A stretch of 64,000 bases of DNA from JACCZR01 sp963844805 (GTDB lineage Bacteria > Actinomycetota > Thermoleophilia > Solirubrobacterales > Thermoleophilaceae): assembly GCA_963844805.1 (NCBI GenBank), contig CAWJPU010000008.1:124001-188000 (forward strand). The letters run 5' to 3'. The stretch's first letter is position 1. Each line of letters starts with the position of its first letter. Shown piece after piece: positions 60,573-64,000 of this stretch. Below the pieces are notes generated by a model. That model was not told the DNA's origin. It did no database searches and saw only the letters and a program-made list of their open reading frames with translations. The position numbers and the translations under genes are program-made.

Positions 60573-62468
60573 CTACCCTAGATTCAGCGCCGCACCGGCG
60601 GTCCCTTCTCCGCGCGCCCCCCACCGCTCGAACCACAGGGTGAAGGAGATCAGTCCCCACAGCTGGCGAGAGAGGTCCGCGCGGCGCGAGATGTGGCGAT
60701 CGAGGACCCTCGTGACCGCCACGGGATCGAGGAAGCCCTGGCGACGCACGTTCTCCGGCGACAGGACCTCGCGCGCGAACGGCTCGAGCTCGCCCCGCAG
60801 CCAGGCGGCCGCCGGTATCGAGAAGCCCCGCTTCTTGCCGGCGTGGATCTCGCGGGGTACGAGCGGAGCGACGGCGCGCCGAAGCAGGACCTTCTTTCGC
60901 AGCCCGCGCACCTTGGCGGAGGTGGGAAGCCCGAGCGCCAGCTCCGAAACCTCGGTGTCGAGGAAGGGCACCCGGGTCTCGAGCGAGTTCGCCATGCTCG
61001 CGCGGTCGGTCTTGACCAGCAGGTCGTCGACCAGGTATATGCCCAGGTCGACGTCCTGCAGTCGGGCGAGCGTCTCGGCGCCGTCGGACTGCGCGAAGCG
61101 CTCACGCCACACCGCCAGCGGGTCGGGATTCGCGGTGCGCCGGCGCAGCAGCTCGGCGCGCGCCTCCTCCCCGAAGATCTCCTTCCAGGCGTGGTGGCGC
61201 TCCAGCGGCGCCAGCCCCGCACCACCGACGAAGCGCTTGGCCTTGTAGTCGAAGCTCACCCGGCGGTCCGAGCTCGGCAGGCGTTCGACGACCGGGCGGG
61301 CCAGCCTCGCAAGGGGGCTGAGCCGGGGCGCGAGAAGATCGGCGACGTAGGTGTAGTACCCCCCGAAGAGCTCGTCGCCGCCCTCGCCTGACAGCGCCAC
61401 CTTGACATGGCGCGAGGCCAGCTCCGAGACCAGGAAAGTCGGGAGCGCCGATGAGTCGGCCAGCGGCTCGTCGAACACCTCGGCCAGGCGGGGCAGGAGC
61501 GCGGCCGCGTCCGGTCGCAACGTCAACTCGTGATGGTCGGTGTCGTATCGGCGGGCGACGAGTCGGGCGTGCTCGAGCTCGTCGAAAGACTGCTCTTCGA
61601 AGCCTATGGAAAACGTGCTCACCCGGCTCTCGCTCTCCTCCGCCGCCAGCGCGGTGAGCGCAGCGGAGTCGATGCCTCCGGATAGCAGGACACCGACGGG
61701 CACGTCCGAGACCAGGTGCGCCCTCACGGAGTCGCGCAGCCGGGCTCGCAGCTCCTCCTCGAGCAGCTCGAGCGGCTCGTCGCGCAGCTCCCCGGCCGGC
61801 CGCGGGCGCGGCACCGCGTAGGTCATCAGCTCCGTTCCCTGCTCGCCGGCGACGAGGAGCTGGCCGGGCAGCAGCTTGTGGGTGCCGTCAAAGATCGTGA
61901 GCGGCCCGGGGATCGAGTTGAAGGTCAGGAAGGACTCGAGCGCGTCCAGATCCACCTCCACCGAGAAGCCCGGCCACCGGCGCAGCGCCTTCAGCTCCGA
62001 GGCGAAGGCCAGCGAACCGGCTCGCTCACTGAAGTACAGCGGCTTGATCCCGAAGCGGTCGCGCGCCAGCACCAAGCGTCGCCGCCGGGAATCCCAGATG
62101 GCCACCGCGAACATGCCACGCAGCCGCTCGGCGAAGTTCAGACCCTCCTCCTCGTAGAGGTGGACGATGGCCTCCGTGTCGCAACGGGTGCGAAACCGGT
62201 GCCCCGATCGCTCGAGCTCTCGGCGCAGGGAAGCGTGGTTGTAGATCTCGCCGTTCTGCACCACGTGAACCGTCCCGTCCTCGTTCGCTATCGGCTGGTG
62301 GCCCCCCTCGAGGTCGATTATCGAGAGCCGACGCGCGGCCAGTGCCGCCGGGCCGTCGACGACGGCGCCGTGGTCATCGGGGCCGCGGTGGACAAGGGCG
62401 GCCGCCATGTGGCCCAGGGCGTCGGCATCTGGCCCCTCCGGCGCGAAGATGCCGCAGATCCCGCACAC
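60573..62468 (-). CDS. asnB: Glutamine-dependent asparagine synthetase-like amidotransferase
   Basis: Intact 631 residues. Class II glutamine amidotransferase with nucleophile Cys as residue 2 (GTG-TGC at 62468, CGICGIF), which fixes the start; RGPDDHG, RLSIIDLEGGHQP and NGEIYNH follow. The synthetase domain has the pyrophosphatase P-loop LLSGGIDSAA and LSGEGGDELFGGY. Being in a glycan block, it may amidate a sugar acid (as in exopolysaccharide loci) rather than make asparagine. The start is one base beyond the sugar transferase stop. Confidence 0.9.
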   Translation of the reverse strand: MCGICGIFAPEGPDADALGHMAAALVHRGPDDHGAVVDGPAALAARRLSIIDLEGGHQPIANEDGTVHVVQNGEIYNHASLRRELERSGHRFRTRCDTEAIVHLYEEEGLNFAERLRGMFAVAIWDSRRRRLVLARDRFGIKPLYFSERAGSLAFASELKALRRWPGFSVEVDLDALESFLTFNSIPGPLTIFDGTHKLLPGQLLVAGEQGTELMTYAVPRPRPAGELRDEPLELLEEELRARLRDSVRAHLVSDVPVGVLLSGGIDSAALTALAAEESESRVSTFSIGFEEQSFDELEHARLVARRYDTDHHELTLRPDAAALLPRLAEVFDEPLADSSALPTFLVSELASRHVKVALSGEGGDELFGGYYTYVADLLAPRLSPLARLARPVVERLPSSDRRVSFDYKAKRFVGGAGLAPLERHHAWKEIFGEEARAELLRRRTANPDPLAVWRERFAQSDGAETLARLQDVDLGIYLVDDLLVKTDRASMANSLETRVPFLDTEVSELALGLPTSAKVRGLRKKVLLRRAVAPLVPREIHAGKKRGFSIPAAAWLRGELEPFAREVLSPENVRRQGFLDPVAVTRVLDRHISRRADLSRQLWGLISFTLWFERWGARGEGTAGAALNLG

Positions 62469-62469
62469 C

Positions 62470-63207
62470 TCAGCCCGCCCGGGCGCGCCGCGGGATGTCA
62501 CGCGCCGTCTCCAGGATGATGCTGAGGTAGAGCGCGACCGACCGGTCGGCGATGTACTCGAGGTCGTGGCCGAGCTTGTCCGACCAGGTGTCCTCTCGAG
62601 TGATCCGAAGCTGGGCGAAGCCGCTCATGCCCGGGGCGACGACCAGCCGCTGCCAGTACTGCGGTATCTCCTCACACAGCTCCTCGAAGAACGCCGGTCG
62701 GATGGGCCGCGGGCCCACCAGGCTCATGTCGCCCGCGAGCACGTTCAGCAGCTGAGGCAGCTCGTCCAGGTGGGTCGCCCGAAGAAGGCGCCCGACGCGC
62801 GTCACCTCGTCGGCGGTCATGCGCGTGAGGGTCTCGCCCAGGTACGGCCCGAGCCGCTGCTCGGCGTCTGTGGTGAGCGTCCGAAACTTGAACATCGTGA
62901 ACAGCGAGCCGGCTCGCCCGACCCTCAGCCCCCGGTAGAGCGCCGGCCCCTCGGAGTCGAGGCGAACCGCCGCCGCCACCGCGGTCAGGACCGGGGAGAG
63001 CACGCAGAGCGCGGTGCCGGCGATGGCGACGTCGAGGGCTCGCACGACCGCGTCCACCGGGCGCGGCTGATGACTCTCCTGCGCCATGCGCCGATAGCGG
63101 TCGGCGAGGCGCTCCCCCTCGTGCGGGCGGGCCTCCGGCGCCGGCGCGACCCGAGAGCTGAAGCGCCTGGTGGGAACCCGCTCCCGCAGGCGATCAACGA
63201 CCGCCAT
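62470..63207 (-). CDS. Initiating sugar transferase (PF02397, phosphoglycosyltransferase)
   Basis: Intact 245 residues. One membrane hairpin helix (VAIAGTALCVLSPVLTAVAAAV), then SLFTMFKFRTL, LRATHLDELPQLLNVLAGDMSLVGPRP with the catalytic Asp-Glu pair, and VAPGMSGFAQL. Moves a sugar-1-phosphate from UDP-sugar to undecaprenyl phosphate to start a glycan unit. Shorter than WbaP-type enzymes, lacking the sensor domain; a basic N-terminal tail of 50 residues is present. Overlaps the DUF354 gene by 14 bases. Confidence 0.92.
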   Translation of the reverse strand: MAVVDRLRERVPTRRFSSRVAPAPEARPHEGERLADRYRRMAQESHQPRPVDAVVRALDVAIAGTALCVLSPVLTAVAAAVRLDSEGPALYRGLRVGRAGSLFTMFKFRTLTTDAEQRLGPYLGETLTRMTADEVTRVGRLLRATHLDELPQLLNVLAGDMSLVGPRPIRPAFFEELCEEIPQYWQRLVVAPGMSGFAQLRITREDTWSDKLGHDLEYIADRSVALYLSIILETARDIPRRARAG

Positions 63208-64000
63208 CGGCGGCTCCCAGCATCATGTCGACCAGTACGTCGGGGTCACGTCGTTCGCGGTCAATACCCGGTTCGCGCTTGGTGATATCGAGCGCGTGGG
63301 GGCTCGTGAGCGGCCGAAGCCGGCCCTCGTTGATCAGCGCCTCGTCGACCCCGCCGAGGCGCCCGCCGTAGGTGGTGTACACGGGGGTGCCGAGCGCCAC
63401 GGCCTCTCGGTTCATGGTGCCGCCGGCCGAAACCACGAGGTCCGCCAGCGCGACGAGGCTCTGGGCGTCCACGGCCCTCTCGGCGAGGATGACGGACGGC
63501 AGGTTCAGGCTCCGAACGTACTCGCGCTGCTCGCCGGTACGGGGGATTACGATGGCGTGGACGCCCTCGTGTCGCCCAAGGTGTGCGAGCACCTGGGGGA
63601 AGAGCTGGTTCGACTTGCGGTGGTACAGGGAGACGTCGGGAGGCGGCCGGATTACCACCGTGACCCTGTTCTCGTTCACGCCGAGGCTCCTCATGACCTC
63701 GGGATCCGGCTCGAAGTCCGCGAGGTAGTACTCCTCCTTTAGGCCCGGGTACCGCACCAGCTTGGCCGGGCCGGCACCGTAGCGGGCCAGGCGCTCGGGA
63801 GGAACCCGCTCGGGAACCATGACCCGGCGCGCGAGCCGACAGCCGACGTGGTGCTGCACGGTCGCGAACTCGTAGTCGAAGGTATTGACCGCGGGCACGC
63901 CCAAGGATGCCGCGGCGATGGCCAGGTCGTTCGAACCGTGTGCGACGGCGAGGTCGAAGCGGCCGCGGCGTGCGTACCGCCGGGCGACGGTCGCCCTCGA
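63194..64000 (-). CDS. DUF354 family protein, N-terminus outside the window
   Basis: The last 268 residues are present. DLAVAHGSNDLAIAAASLGVPAVNTFDYEFA, VRYPGLKEEYYLADFEPD and SAGGTMNREAVALGTPVYTTYGGRLGGVDEALI match DUF354, a family with the fold of UDP-N-acetylglucosamine 2-epimerase/GT-B glycosyltransferases. It probably handles a sugar nucleotide for the neighbouring initiating transferase. Confidence 0.85.
   Translation of the reverse strand, partial: SRATVARRYARRGRFDLAVAHGSNDLAIAAASLGVPAVNTFDYEFATVQHHVGCRLARRVMVPERVPPERLARYGAGPAKLVRYPGLKEEYYLADFEPDPEVMRSLGVNENRVTVVIRPPPDVSLYHRKSNQLFPQVLAHLGRHEGVHAIVIPRTGEQREYVRSLNLPSVILAERAVDAQSLVALADLVVSAGGTMNREAVALGTPVYTTYGGRLGGVDEALINEGRLRPLTSPHALDITKREPGIDRERRDPDVLVDMMLGAADGGR

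Overview
The window is GC-rich DNA (roughly 70% G+C by eye) from a bacterium that is most likely an actinomycetote, possibly of the Thermoleophilia type. This is inferred from the GC content, frequent GTG/TTG starts, many apparently leaderless genes, an AftD-like arabinosyltransferase, an Rv2578c-type radical SAM protein, a luciferase-like (F420-type) oxidoreductase and a DUF5946 protein. No rRNA, tRNA, CRISPR array, insertion sequence or phage gene was seen.

Layout. 1-3.2 kb: end of a VOC protein, then two different S-adenosylhomocysteine hydrolases in tandem behind a MerR regulator with a palindromic operator. 3.2-8.1 kb: sugar-nucleotide genes (phosphoglucose/phosphomannose isomerase, NDP-sugar pyrophosphorylase, UDP-glucose dehydrogenase) and an LCP ligase with an extra C-terminal domain. 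8.1-10.9 kb: M20 peptidase and Na+/H+ antiporter. 10.9-39.2 kb: a large cell-surface glycan region with GT2, GT4 and GT-C glycosyltransferases, an O-antigen ligase, two flippases, a YfhO protein, a polyprenol-phosphate mannose synthase, several methyltransferases and an acyltransferase. 39.2-42.3 kb: TetR, AidB-like acyl-CoA dehydrogenase, enoyl-CoA hydratase. 42.3-47.1 kb: ATP-grasp and double-VOC genes, a GT4-GT2 fusion, an LLM oxidoreductase. 47.1-55.0 kb: complete F1Fo ATP synthase operon on the minus strand (atpI-like, B, E, F, H, A, G, D, C, then DUF5946 and a terminator). 55.0-59.4 kb: a GGDEF/HD-GYP protein, YjbQ, and a radical SAM protein interrupted by an intein. 59.4-64 kb: a second glycan block (WecA/TagO-like transferase, asparagine-synthase-like amidotransferase, initiating sugar transferase, DUF354 protein).

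How the genes fit together. The two glycan blocks together encode activated sugar supply, lipid-linked initiation (WecA-like and PF02397 transferases), chain building, flipping, polymerisation and attachment to the wall (LCP), plus methyl and acyl decoration. Much of the expression logic can be read from the DNA: about two dozen start codons have a TANNNT box only 6-10 bases upstream and no ribosome binding site, so they look leaderless. In six divergent gene pairs the two -10 boxes overlap each other, and in several tandem pairs the upstream TAG stop codon supplies the first bases of the next gene's -10 box.

Quality warning. About twenty genes, including the essential atpA, atpB and atpD, are broken by single-base shifts, densest in 0-16 kb and 40-58 kb, whereas 16-35 kb is almost clean. 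These are best read as sequencing or assembly errors. For those genes the coordinates given span the whole gene and the approximate shift points are stated.
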